Notes under the pieces: generated by a model
What the model was told of the DNA's origin: nothing
What the model saw: the letters and a program-made list of their open reading frames with translations, nothing else
Database searches by the model: none
Program-made: the position numbers and the translations under genes
Part shown: positions 1 to 5,351 of the stretch, piece by piece
Layout: every line of letters begins with the position of its first letter
Numbering within the stretch: the stretch's first letter is position 1
Source of the DNA: Thermoplasmata archaeon
GTDB taxonomy: Archaea; Thermoplasmatota; DAOVMN01
Length of the DNA: 5,698 nt
NCBI GenBank assembly: GCA_030630685.1
Contig: DAOVMN010000167.1
Span: forward strand, 1 to 5,698
Direction of reading: 5' to 3'

Positions 1-33
1 TCTTCGGCATCCACCGAACCTCGACCTCGACAA

Positions 34-44
34 TTTTTATATAT
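34..44 (+). promoter_or_regulatory. TATA box (box A) for the HTH/mevalonate operon
   Basis: The run TTTTTATATAT is the only AT-rich element in an otherwise GC-rich start of the window and matches the archaeal TATA consensus. Its centre lies about 26 bases before the ATG at 66. Archaeal transcription usually begins about 25 bases downstream of box A, so the message probably starts at or within a few bases of the start codon, giving a leaderless or nearly leaderless transcript. Only a weak GGTG lies directly before the ATG, which agrees with that reading. Confidence 0.65.
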
Positions 45-65
45 GGCCTGTAAATCCGCAGGTGC

Positions 66-746
66 ATGTACCATAAGTTCGCTGAGAAGATCGCTGGCGA
101 GATAACGCTCTCGGACAACCCAGGCCAGACCATCAAGAAGTGGAGGGACATCTTCGAGATCTCCCAGCAGGACCTGGCAAGGCACATCAGGCTTTCCCCG
201 TCCATCATCAGTGACTATGAATCCGGGAGACGCAAGTCCCCGGGCATCGGGAGCATAAAGAAGATCGTCAATGCCCTTATCGAGATCGACGATGAGAGAG
301 GAGGGAAAGTCGCACGGAAATACCAGGAAGTGCCTGATGACCAGGTGATCAGGGACATCAAGGAGTTCCCCTACGGGCGCTCGGCAAAGGATTTCGTAGA
401 GGCCATCGAAGGGGAAGTATTAGCAGGGAAGGAGTACCTGGAAAAGGAGCTTCACGGGTACACGATCATCGACTCCCTCAAGGCGATCGTGACCTTCAAT
501 TCCCCGGATTACATACGCTTCTACGGGTGGAGCAGTCAGAGGGCCCTCCTCTTCACCGATGTGAAGACCGGCCGCTCCCCGATGATCGCGATCCGCGCTC
601 ACCCGCTGAAACCCGGCATGGTGGTGTACATCCGGCCAAAGCATGTGGATAAGCTTGCAAAGGAGCTTGCAGAGAAAGAAGAGATACCATTGGTGGTCAC
701 CTCACTTTCCATGAACACGCTCATCAAGACCCTCAGGGACTTTTAA
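66..746 (+). CDS. HTH-type transcriptional regulator, COG1709/MJ1545-like
   Basis: A 226-residue predicted DNA-binding regulator. Residues ~20-75 form a Cro/C1-type (XRE) helix-turn-helix: after the WRDIFEISQQDLARHI segment comes the recognition part SPSIISDYESGRRKSPG, a classic XRE signature. Residues ~95-226 form a C-terminal domain (IIDSLKAIVTFNSPDYIRFY, then ALLFTDVKTGRSPMIAIR and VVYIRPKHVDKLAKELAE) typical of the archaeal COG1709 family, probably for ligand sensing or dimerisation; its ligand is not known to me. The ATG at 66 is chosen because the TATA box at 34-44 places the transcript start there. The gene ends 39 bases before HMG-CoA synthase, with no clear promoter or terminator between, so it is likely co-transcribed. 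Members of this family sit next to HMG-CoA synthase in other euryarchaea, which suggests autoregulation of mevalonate synthesis. That role is inference; the family assignment is fairly secure. Confidence 0.85.
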   Translation: MYHKFAEKIAGEITLSDNPGQTIKKWRDIFEISQQDLARHIRLSPSIISDYESGRRKSPGIGSIKKIVNALIEIDDERGGKVARKYQEVPDDQVIRDIKEFPYGRSAKDFVEAIEGEVLAGKEYLEKELHGYTIIDSLKAIVTFNSPDYIRFYGWSSQRALLFTDVKTGRSPMIAIRAHPLKPGMVVYIRPKHVDKLAKELAEKEEIPLVVTSLSMNTLIKTLRDF

Positions 747-775
747 ACATACCGGAAATGATAGTTGAGTTTCTC

Positions 776-781
776 AGGTGA
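776..781 (+). promoter_or_regulatory. Ribosome binding site that fixes the HMG-CoA synthase start
   Basis: AGGTGA lies 4 bases before the ATG at 786. The same spacing is seen before the next two genes. An in-frame TTG at 765 would add seven residues (starting MSFSGEG) but lies upstream of this site, so it is unlikely to be used. Confidence 0.7.
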
Positions 782-785
782 AGGC

Positions 786-1841
786 ATGACAGAAATAGGA
801 ATCGTTGGATATGGAGCCTACATCCCGGGCCACAGGATCAGAACCGGAGAGATCGCCAGGGTGTGGGGTGCGAATGGAGAGGAAACCGAGCGCAACCTCG
901 GAATCAAAAGCAAGTCCGTCCCCTACCTTGACGAGGACACCGTTACTATATCTGTGGAGGCCGCTAGATATGCTCTTAGGCGTTGTGGGGTTGATCCCGG
1001 TAGGATCGGGGCCATCTACACGGGCTCGGAATCCCATCCCTATGCAGTGAAGCCAACCTCCACCATCGTGGCCGAGGCCATCGGCGCCACCCCCCATCTG
1101 ACAGCCGCTGACTACGAGTTCGCTTGTAAAGCTGGCACCGCAGCAATACAGACCAGCATGGGCCTCGTGGGTACAGGGATGATCGAGTACGCCATAGCGA
1201 TCGGTGCGGACACCTCGCAGGGAGCGCCAGGGGATGCCCTGGAATATTCTGCCAGTGCCGGGGGTGCGGCCTTCGTTATCGGACGGGAGAAGATCATAGC
1301 CCGGATCGACAAGACCTATTCCTTCACCACGGACACCCCGGATTTCTGGAGGAGAGAGGGACAGCGCTACCCGAGCCATGGTGGACGGTTCACAGGGAAA
1401 CCAGCCTATTTCCGGCATATCCTCACCTGTGCCAAGAATCTCATGGAGATTATGGACACATCAGCCAAGGATTACCAGCACGTGGTTTTACACCAGCCCA
1501 ACGGGAAGTTCCCGATCCGGGCGGCAAAGCAACTCGGTTTCACGAAGGAACAGTATGAGACAGGCCTTCTTACCCCTACAATCGGGAATACCTATTCAGG
1601 AGCCGTGATGCTCGGCCTGAGTGCGATACTCGATGTCTTCGGACCAGGGAACAGAATCCTTGCGGTTGCTTACGGCTCGGGCGCGGGGTGCGACGGCTTC
1701 GATATCACGGTAACGGATGAGATGAAGAACTACAAACTCGATGCCGCTCCCACCACGGCGAGCCAGATACAGGGAAGGAAGTTCATCGATTATGCGACCT
1801 ATGCCAGGTTCAGGAGCAAGATCGAGAGAGGAGGTGAATGA
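786..1841 (+). CDS. mvaS: Hydroxymethylglutaryl-CoA synthase, archaeal type
   Basis: Condenses acetyl-CoA with acetoacetyl-CoA to HMG-CoA, the committed precursor of mevalonate and archaeal isoprenoid lipids; cytosolic. The 351-residue protein starts MTEIGIVGYGAYIPGHRI, standard for the archaeal subfamily, and matches its usual length of about 350. The catalytic set is complete: Glu82 in GSESHPYAVKP, the acetyl-accepting Cys114 in YEFACKAGTAA, and His236 in VLHQPNGKFP. The glycine-rich GNTYSGAVMLGL and AYGSGAGCDGF segments of the thiolase fold are also present. The ATG at 786 is preferred over the in-frame TTG at 765 because AGGTGA lies 4 bases before it. The stop TGA is immediately followed by the thiolase ATG, indicating one mRNA and translational coupling. 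The family assignment is very secure. Its normal acetoacetyl-CoA supplier would be the next gene, which looks catalytically altered. Confidence 0.96.
   Translation: MTEIGIVGYGAYIPGHRIRTGEIARVWGANGEETERNLGIKSKSVPYLDEDTVTISVEAARYALRRCGVDPGRIGAIYTGSESHPYAVKPTSTIVAEAIGATPHLTAADYEFACKAGTAAIQTSMGLVGTGMIEYAIAIGADTSQGAPGDALEYSASAGGAAFVIGREKIIARIDKTYSFTTDTPDFWRREGQRYPSHGGRFTGKPAYFRHILTCAKNLMEIMDTSAKDYQHVVLHQPNGKFPIRAAKQLGFTKEQYETGLLTPTIGNTYSGAVMLGLSAILDVFGPGNRILAVAYGSGAGCDGFDITVTDEMKNYKLDAAPTTASQIQGRKFIDYATYARFRSKIERGGE
1830..1837 (+). promoter_or_regulatory. Strong ribosome binding site for the thiolase-family gene
   Basis: GGAGGTGA is a near-perfect complement of the 16S rRNA 3' end. It lies inside the last codons of HMG-CoA synthase (Arg-Gly-Gly-Glu), 4 bases before the ATG at 1842. 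Confidence 0.8.
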
Positions 1842-3008
1842 ATGAGGGACGTGGCGGTTATCGGCGTCGGGATGACCCGGTTCGGGGAGCTCTGGGATCG
1901 TTCCATCCGTTCCATGGGAATAGAGGCAGGTCTCGGGGCAATCCAGGATGCCGGGATCTACAGCACGGACCTTGAAGCCCTCTATATGGGAAACATGGCC
2001 TCCGGGCTCCTGATCAAGCAGGAGCATTTAGCACCTCTCATCGGGGATTTCGTGGGGATGGGCAAGCTCCACCTCCCGGCAACCAGGATAGAGGGTGCGG
2101 ACGCATCAGGAGGCCTTGCACTGAGGCAGGCCTATATTGCAGTAGCCTCCGGGCTTCACGATATAGTCCTAGTAGGGGGAGTGGAGAAGATGACCGATGT
2201 CGGGGATGCCCGTGCAACCGGGATCATGGCCTCTGCGGCTGACCAGGAATGGGAGACCTTCCACGGTGCCACCCTTCCCTCGCTTTACGCGATGATGGCC
2301 AGAAGACACATACATGAGTTCGGCACAACACAGGGGATGTTAGGTTCGGTTGCAGTTACCAATCACTATCACGGCTCGCTCAATCCGATGGCGCAGTTCC
2401 AGAGGGAGATCACCATGGAAATGGCACTCGAGAGCGGGATCATGGCCGACCCTCTACGGATGTTCGACTGCGCTCCCCTGAGCGACGGGGCGGCTACCCT
2501 TATTCTGTGTCCGGTGAGCCGCGCCAGGGAGTTCACGGATAAACCAGTCAAGATACTCGGAAGCGGCCTGGCAACCGATTCATTGGCCCTGCACGACAGG
2601 GAAACCATTACCTCCCTGGCAGCAACCCGTATAGCTGCACAGCGAGCGTATAAAAGGGCCGGAATCACATTTAGGGATGTGGACCTGGCGGAGGTGCACG
2701 ACTCCTTCACCATCGGGGAGATCATGGCTGTCGAGGACCTGGGATTCTTCGAGAGCGGGAAAGGAGGCAAGGCAGCACTGGATGGAGAACTCAGGATCGA
2801 CGGATCCATGCCGATCAACCCATCGGGCGGCATGAAGGCCCGCGGATTCCCCCCGGGTGCCGCTGGAATCGCCCAGGCGGTCGAGATCGTGCACCAGCTC
2901 AGGGGCGATGCGGACAGGCGCCAGGTGAAAGATGCCAGGATAGGTCTCGCACAAAACGTGGGCGGGACAGGTGCGACAACTGTTGTGCACATATTCGAGG
3001 TGATCTGA
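1842..3008 (+). CDS. Thiolase-family protein lacking the canonical catalytic Cys and His
   Basis: A 388-residue protein of the archaeal/SCP2-type thiolase family (acetyl-CoA C-acetyltransferase). By position it should make acetoacetyl-CoA for HMG-CoA synthase. Family landmarks run in order: MRDVAVIGVGMTRFGELWDR at the N-terminus, TRIEGADASGGLALRQAY (83-98), VLVGGVEKMTDVGDAR, MFDCAPLSDGAATLIL, EVHDSFTIGEI (284-294), INPSGGMKARGFPPGAAG (325-342) and AQNVGGTGATTVVHIF at the end. Two expected catalytic residues are absent. The nucleophile position, normally Cys in a CASGG context, is Asp87 (codon GAC), and the His of the GHPxGATG motif is Phe336 (codon TTC). His286 of the HD-F motif is kept. The gene is intact, full length and coupled at both ends, so it is not a decaying pseudogene. 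It may be a structural partner in the thiolase/HMG-CoA synthase/DUF35 complex, or an enzyme with altered chemistry, as in Cys-less SCP2-thiolase aldolases paired with DUF35 proteins. The fold is very secure; thiolase activity is doubtful. Confidence 0.9.
   Translation: MRDVAVIGVGMTRFGELWDRSIRSMGIEAGLGAIQDAGIYSTDLEALYMGNMASGLLIKQEHLAPLIGDFVGMGKLHLPATRIEGADASGGLALRQAYIAVASGLHDIVLVGGVEKMTDVGDARATGIMASAADQEWETFHGATLPSLYAMMARRHIHEFGTTQGMLGSVAVTNHYHGSLNPMAQFQREITMEMALESGIMADPLRMFDCAPLSDGAATLILCPVSRAREFTDKPVKILGSGLATDSLALHDRETITSLAATRIAAQRAYKRAGITFRDVDLAEVHDSFTIGEIMAVEDLGFFESGKGGKAALDGELRIDGSMPINPSGGMKARGFPPGAAGIAQAVEIVHQLRGDADRRQVKDARIGLAQNVGGTGATTVVHIFEVI
2997..3004 (+). promoter_or_regulatory. 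Ribosome binding site for the DUF35 gene
   Basis: GAGGTGAT lies within the last codons of the thiolase-family gene, 4 bases before the ATG at 3009. This repeats the arrangement at 1830-1837 and supports coupled translation of the three complex subunits. Confidence 0.75.
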
Positions 3009-3422
3009 ATGGAGGTTCCGAGATTCTGGAGGGAAACACGAGCACGGTACAACCTGGAAGGCGTAAGGTGCGGGAATTGTGAAAAGGTGTTCTTCCCCCC
3101 CAGGGAGGTGTGCCCGGACTGCCACAGGGCAAGCATCGGCAGGATGGAGAAGTTCAAGCTCTCGGGGAAGGGAGAGGTGTATTCCTTTTCCACCATACAC
3201 AGTGCCCCGGATTACTTCAAGGACGAGGTTCCCTATATCGTGGCATTGATCAAGACCGACGAAGGGCCCATGGTCACGGGGCAGATCGTGGACTGGGAGG
3301 ATGGAGAGGTCCAGATCGGCACACGGGTTGAGTCTGTGTTCAGGAAGATCAGCGAACAGGGAAAGCACGGGATAATCCAGTACGGGTTTAAGTTCAAGGC
3401 GGTAAGGAGAGCTCTGAAATAA
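3009..3422 (+). CDS. DUF35 zinc-ribbon/OB-fold protein (thiolase/HMG-CoA synthase scaffold)
   Basis: A 137-residue protein of the DUF35 (COG1545) family. The N-terminal helix MEVPRFWRETRARYNLEG is followed by a rubredoxin-like zinc ribbon with Cys21, Cys24, Cys35 and Cys38 (CGNCEKVFFPPREVCPDC), then an OB-fold: GKGEVYSFSTIHSAPDYF, VPYIVALIKTDEGPMVTGQI and GTRVESVFRKI. The length is typical for the family. In methanogen complexes the DUF35 protein bridges thiolase and HMG-CoA synthase and helps bind CoA, so that acetoacetyl-CoA is channelled between active sites. In other systems DUF35 partners associate with Cys-less thiolase-like aldolases. All four zinc ligands are present. The ATG directly follows the thiolase stop, making this the last gene of the operon; purine-rich repeats begin about 10 bases after the stop, with no T-rich terminator visible. 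Family assignment secure; scaffold role inferred from homologues. Confidence 0.92.
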   Translation: MEVPRFWRETRARYNLEGVRCGNCEKVFFPPREVCPDCHRASIGRMEKFKLSGKGEVYSFSTIHSAPDYFKDEVPYIVALIKTDEGPMVTGQIVDWEDGEVQIGTRVESVFRKISEQGKHGIIQYGFKFKAVRRALK

Positions 3423-3430
3423 GTGAGAGC

Positions 3431-3668
3431 CGGTACGAGAGAAGAAGAGGTGGGGAGGGAAGAGTGAGCGAGGAGGGGGGAAGAGTAGGGGGGGAAGAAG
3501 AGGAGGTGGGGCGAGGGAAGGGTAGGTGTGGCGAGGGAAGAATGGGGGGGCGAGGGAAGAGTAGGTGGGGCGAGGGAAGAGTAGGTGTGGCGAGGGAAGA
3601 GTAGGTGTGGCGAGGGAAGAGTAGGTGAGGAGGGAGAAGAGTAGATGGGGTGGGAGGAAGAGTGAGTG
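3431..3668 (+). repeat. Degenerate 20-bp purine-rich tandem repeat, about 12 copies
   Basis: The array follows a 20-bp period from about 3431 to 3668. The best copies have the form GCGAGGGAAGAGTAGGTGTG. Copies at 3570-3589 and 3590-3609 are identical, and those at 3550-3569 and 3610-3629 differ from them only at position 19. The copy at 3511-3530 has one change at position 11, and the copy at 3531-3549 has lost one base. Outer copies (3431-3510 and 3630-3668) are more diverged but keep the register. The + strand is almost all purine with a few T and usually one C (a CpG) per unit. There are no spacers, so this is not CRISPR. The 20-bp period is not a multiple of 3 and + strand stops recur, so it is not coding on this strand. 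Twenty base pairs is close to two helical turns, so a bound protein would see every copy on nearly the same face. Function unknown. Confidence 0.9.
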
Positions 3669-3748
3669 AAGCGCCTGAGCAGGCCAGACTGCTTGCCGAG
3701 AAACTTGAGTCAGATATGGACCTATTGCGCATAAGCAGGCGGAGTTAA
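3662..3748 (+). CDS. Possible small ORF of 28 codons, unknown function
   Basis: A GTG-initiated frame reading VSEAPEQARLLAEKLE, then SDMDLLRISRRS, then TAA. It has a balanced, amphipathic helix-like composition (LLAEKLESDMDLLR) and codon use resembling the neighbouring genes. GGAGG at 3653-3657 lies 4 bases before the GTG. That match is weak evidence, because the repeat array just upstream is full of purine runs resembling ribosome binding sites. The frame is open back only to 3629, where the repeat brings a TGA, so it could instead be the 3' remnant of a longer gene whose 5' part was replaced by repeat expansion. I recognise no family. It may be chance. Confidence 0.35.
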   Translation: MSEAPEQARLLAEKLESDMDLLRISRRS

Positions 3749-3845
3749 AGTTTAACAATATCTTAATATAGATTATCTGAATTGTGTTGCTGCTTTCCAG
3801 CTTCTATTGATCTCTAAGCATCTATTTTCGAATGAGGTTCAATAT
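3746..3845 (+). promoter_or_regulatory. AT-rich promoter region upstream of the zinc-ribbon gene
   Basis: Base composition switches from purine/GC-rich to AT-rich here. CTTAATATA at 3762-3770 is the best TATA-box candidate, with TTTAACAATA at 3751-3760 just before it. Initiation about 25 bases downstream would fall near 3790-3795 and give a leader of about 50 bases. GAGGT at 3834-3838 lies 7 bases before the ATG at 3846 and is the likely ribosome binding site. I see no tRNA-like fold, and only a trivial 4-bp stem (GCTG/CAGC) near 3789-3801. Confidence 0.45.
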
Positions 3846-5351
3846 ATGAGATATGATGAATCCGAGACGGGCGCGACATCCATGGACATCGAGAAGAGAC
3901 AAAAAGCCCTGAAAGCAAAGCTCTATGACTGGAAAAAAAAGGGCTATAATGTATCAAGCTTATCCAACTCCCTAAAAAAGGACATATTTGTGGCTGAGGA
4001 GCACTTCAATGACCTTTTGGATAACATCAATCGACTTGAGAAGATGGAGGAGAGATTCTACCATCTGGACACCACCGGATTCGAGGATCAGGCAAGGATG
4101 ATCGAGGGGATGTTCAAGGACCCGGATAATATCAAGGAACTGGAGGAAGCCCTTGCCCTTCTTGAAGAGAGGACCCTTCTAAGAAAGAAGGATGAACCAT
4201 CGTCAGATAAAAACGCACCACCCGAGGTGAACCTCAAGGAAGAATTGGAAAGGATACGCGAAGAGGAACTGGGAAAGATACGGGAAGAAGAGGCCGCACG
4301 CATCAGGCAGCATGAGCGTAGTAAGATCCTCGACGAGGAGTTGCAAAGGATGATCCGTGAGGAGGAGAGAAAAAGGATCCGGAAGAGTGAACTGGAGAGT
4401 ATCAGAAGGGAGGAAAAAGACCGCATGATCTGGGAAGAGCGGGTGGTGCGCCAGCTTAGAGGCGTCAGAGAGATGCCGAAACCCAAGACCGGTGAGAAGA
4501 GGATGAAATGTCCCTCATGCGGTGGTAGTATCGTGATCACCTCCCAGAAACGACCACTCAAGCTCAGGTGCCCCGAGTGCGGGAAGGATTATACGTTAAA
4601 AGCAAAAGGAGGGGGGTCGGAAAAGGCAGTTAGGGGTGCTAAGATCCGATATAAGAAATGCCCGAAATGCGGCTCTCCCATACCAATCATCTCGGATAAA
4701 CGCCCTCTTAAGATCATCTGCCAGATGTGCAACTCTGAATTTGTTCTCAAGGCCAAGAAGGATGAGGCCGCCAGGAGGACCGCTCTCACCCCCGTAGGTG
4801 CCCTGGCCAATCAAACCCTGCCATCCCTGACCACAAAGTCCCCGGGTCTTGAGACCAAAACCTATGGGGGATCGGGTATGGTGAGCGGCTGGGAATCGAT
4901 CACCTGCTCAACCTGTGGAAGGGATATTCCGGGGGGGCTCAAGGTTTGCGGTTACTGCGGTTCCCCCATCGAAAAGGAGGGCCTGGAAAAGAGACAGATC
5001 GCCCACTGTCCTCATTGCGGTAAGGATATTCCAGGGGATACAAGGATATGCGGTTACTGCGGTAATACGATCACAAGCGATATTACTCGGGCACCGATGG
5101 ACGATTTTGAGCTTCCGCTCTCTCCTACCGAGACGATCCAGCATGATTTTGGGGATAAGACCAGATTCAGGCCTTTAAATGAATACGAGCTCCCCGATAC
5201 ACCGGATATACCTCCGATCGAACCCTTGCCAAAGATGGGAGAAGGGGGAGAAGCCCCAGGCGGGCCATCGAATGTCGTGACCTGCACAAAATGCGGTAAC
5301 CTTGTCCCCAGGGGTGCCATGTTCTGTGGGGCCTGTGGTAACCAAATGTGA
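3846..5351 (+). CDS. Multi-zinc-ribbon protein with a long Arg/Glu-rich helix
   Basis: A 501-residue protein of no assigned function. Residues ~13-110 form a helical domain (KAKLYDWKKKGYNVSSLSNS onward) resembling N-terminal segments of other archaeal, notably thermoplasmatal, proteins. Residues ~131-205 are extremely charged, with an isoleucine or similar residue about every eight positions (ERIREEELGKIREEEAARI), suggesting a long single helix or coiled coil. Five four-Cys zinc ribbons follow: C222/225/242/245, C272/275/292/295, C354/357/368/371, C388/391/402/405 and C480/483/494/497. The first two are one type (CPSCGG...KRPLKLRCPECG), the last three another (CGRDIPGG..VCGYCG). An acidic, proline-rich linker (~410-475) precedes the last ribbon. 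There is no signal peptide or membrane segment. ATG 3846 is chosen for GAGGT 7 bases upstream; an in-frame TTG at 3807 and ATG at 3882 are alternatives. A nucleic-acid- or protein-binding scaffold is plausible but inferred. Confidence 0.85.
   Translation: MRYDESETGATSMDIEKRQKALKAKLYDWKKKGYNVSSLSNSLKKDIFVAEEHFNDLLDNINRLEKMEERFYHLDTTGFEDQARMIEGMFKDPDNIKELEEALALLEERTLLRKKDEPSSDKNAPPEVNLKEELERIREEELGKIREEEAARIRQHERSKILDEELQRMIREEERKRIRKSELESIRREEKDRMIWEERVVRQLRGVREMPKPKTGEKRMKCPSCGGSIVITSQKRPLKLRCPECGKDYTLKAKGGGSEKAVRGAKIRYKKCPKCGSPIPIISDKRPLKIICQMCNSEFVLKAKKDEAARRTALTPVGALANQTLPSLTTKSPGLETKTYGGSGMVSGWESITCSTCGRDIPGGLKVCGYCGSPIEKEGLEKRQIAHCPHCGKDIPGDTRICGYCGNTITSDITRAPMDDFELPLSPTETIQHDFGDKTRFRPLNEYELPDTPDIPPIEPLPKMGEGGEAPGGPSNVVTCTKCGNLVPRGAMFCGACGNQM
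4922..5063 (+). repeat. Internal 102-bp duplication encoding zinc ribbons 3 and 4
   Basis: TGCGGTTACTGCGGT occurs identically at 4947-4961 and 5049-5063, exactly 102 bases (34 codons) apart. The segment GGATATTCC before each copy keeps the same offset (from about 4922 and 5024). The matching DNA, not just protein, indicates a fairly recent in-frame duplication or gene conversion between the two ribbon modules. Confidence 0.75.

Noticed and set aside
765..785. TTG start at 765 for HMG-CoA synthase
   Set aside because: The ribosome binding site AGGTGA (776-781) lies downstream of this codon and is ideally placed for the ATG at 786, and homologues start with the same M-x-x-I-G-I-V-G-Y-G pattern.
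774..1418. Minus-strand open frame of 214 codons opposite HMG-CoA synthase
   Set aside because: The sense strand encodes a complete HMG-CoA synthase with its catalytic residues; the antisense product resembles no family and has no promoter or ribosome binding site.
1842..3008. Reading the thiolase-family gene as a decaying pseudogene
   Set aside because: The frame is full length with no frameshift, keeps strong ribosome binding sites at both junctions, and preserves all structural motifs; only specific catalytic positions are changed.
3431..3668. CRISPR array
   Set aside because: The 20-bp units are contiguous with no unique spacers, the sequence is low complexity, and no cas genes are visible.
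2580..3758. Long minus-strand open frame of 392 codons rich in Pro, Ser and Leu
   Set aside because: It runs antisense through the well-supported thiolase-family and DUF35 genes. Its distinctive part is only the C/T-rich complement of the 20-bp array, which lacks stops by composition and is open in more than one minus frame (also 3394-3732).
4088..4561. Minus-strand Ser-rich open frame
   Set aside because: It is the complement of the GAA/GAG/AGA-rich helix region of the zinc-ribbon gene, which reads as Ser/Leu runs by composition.
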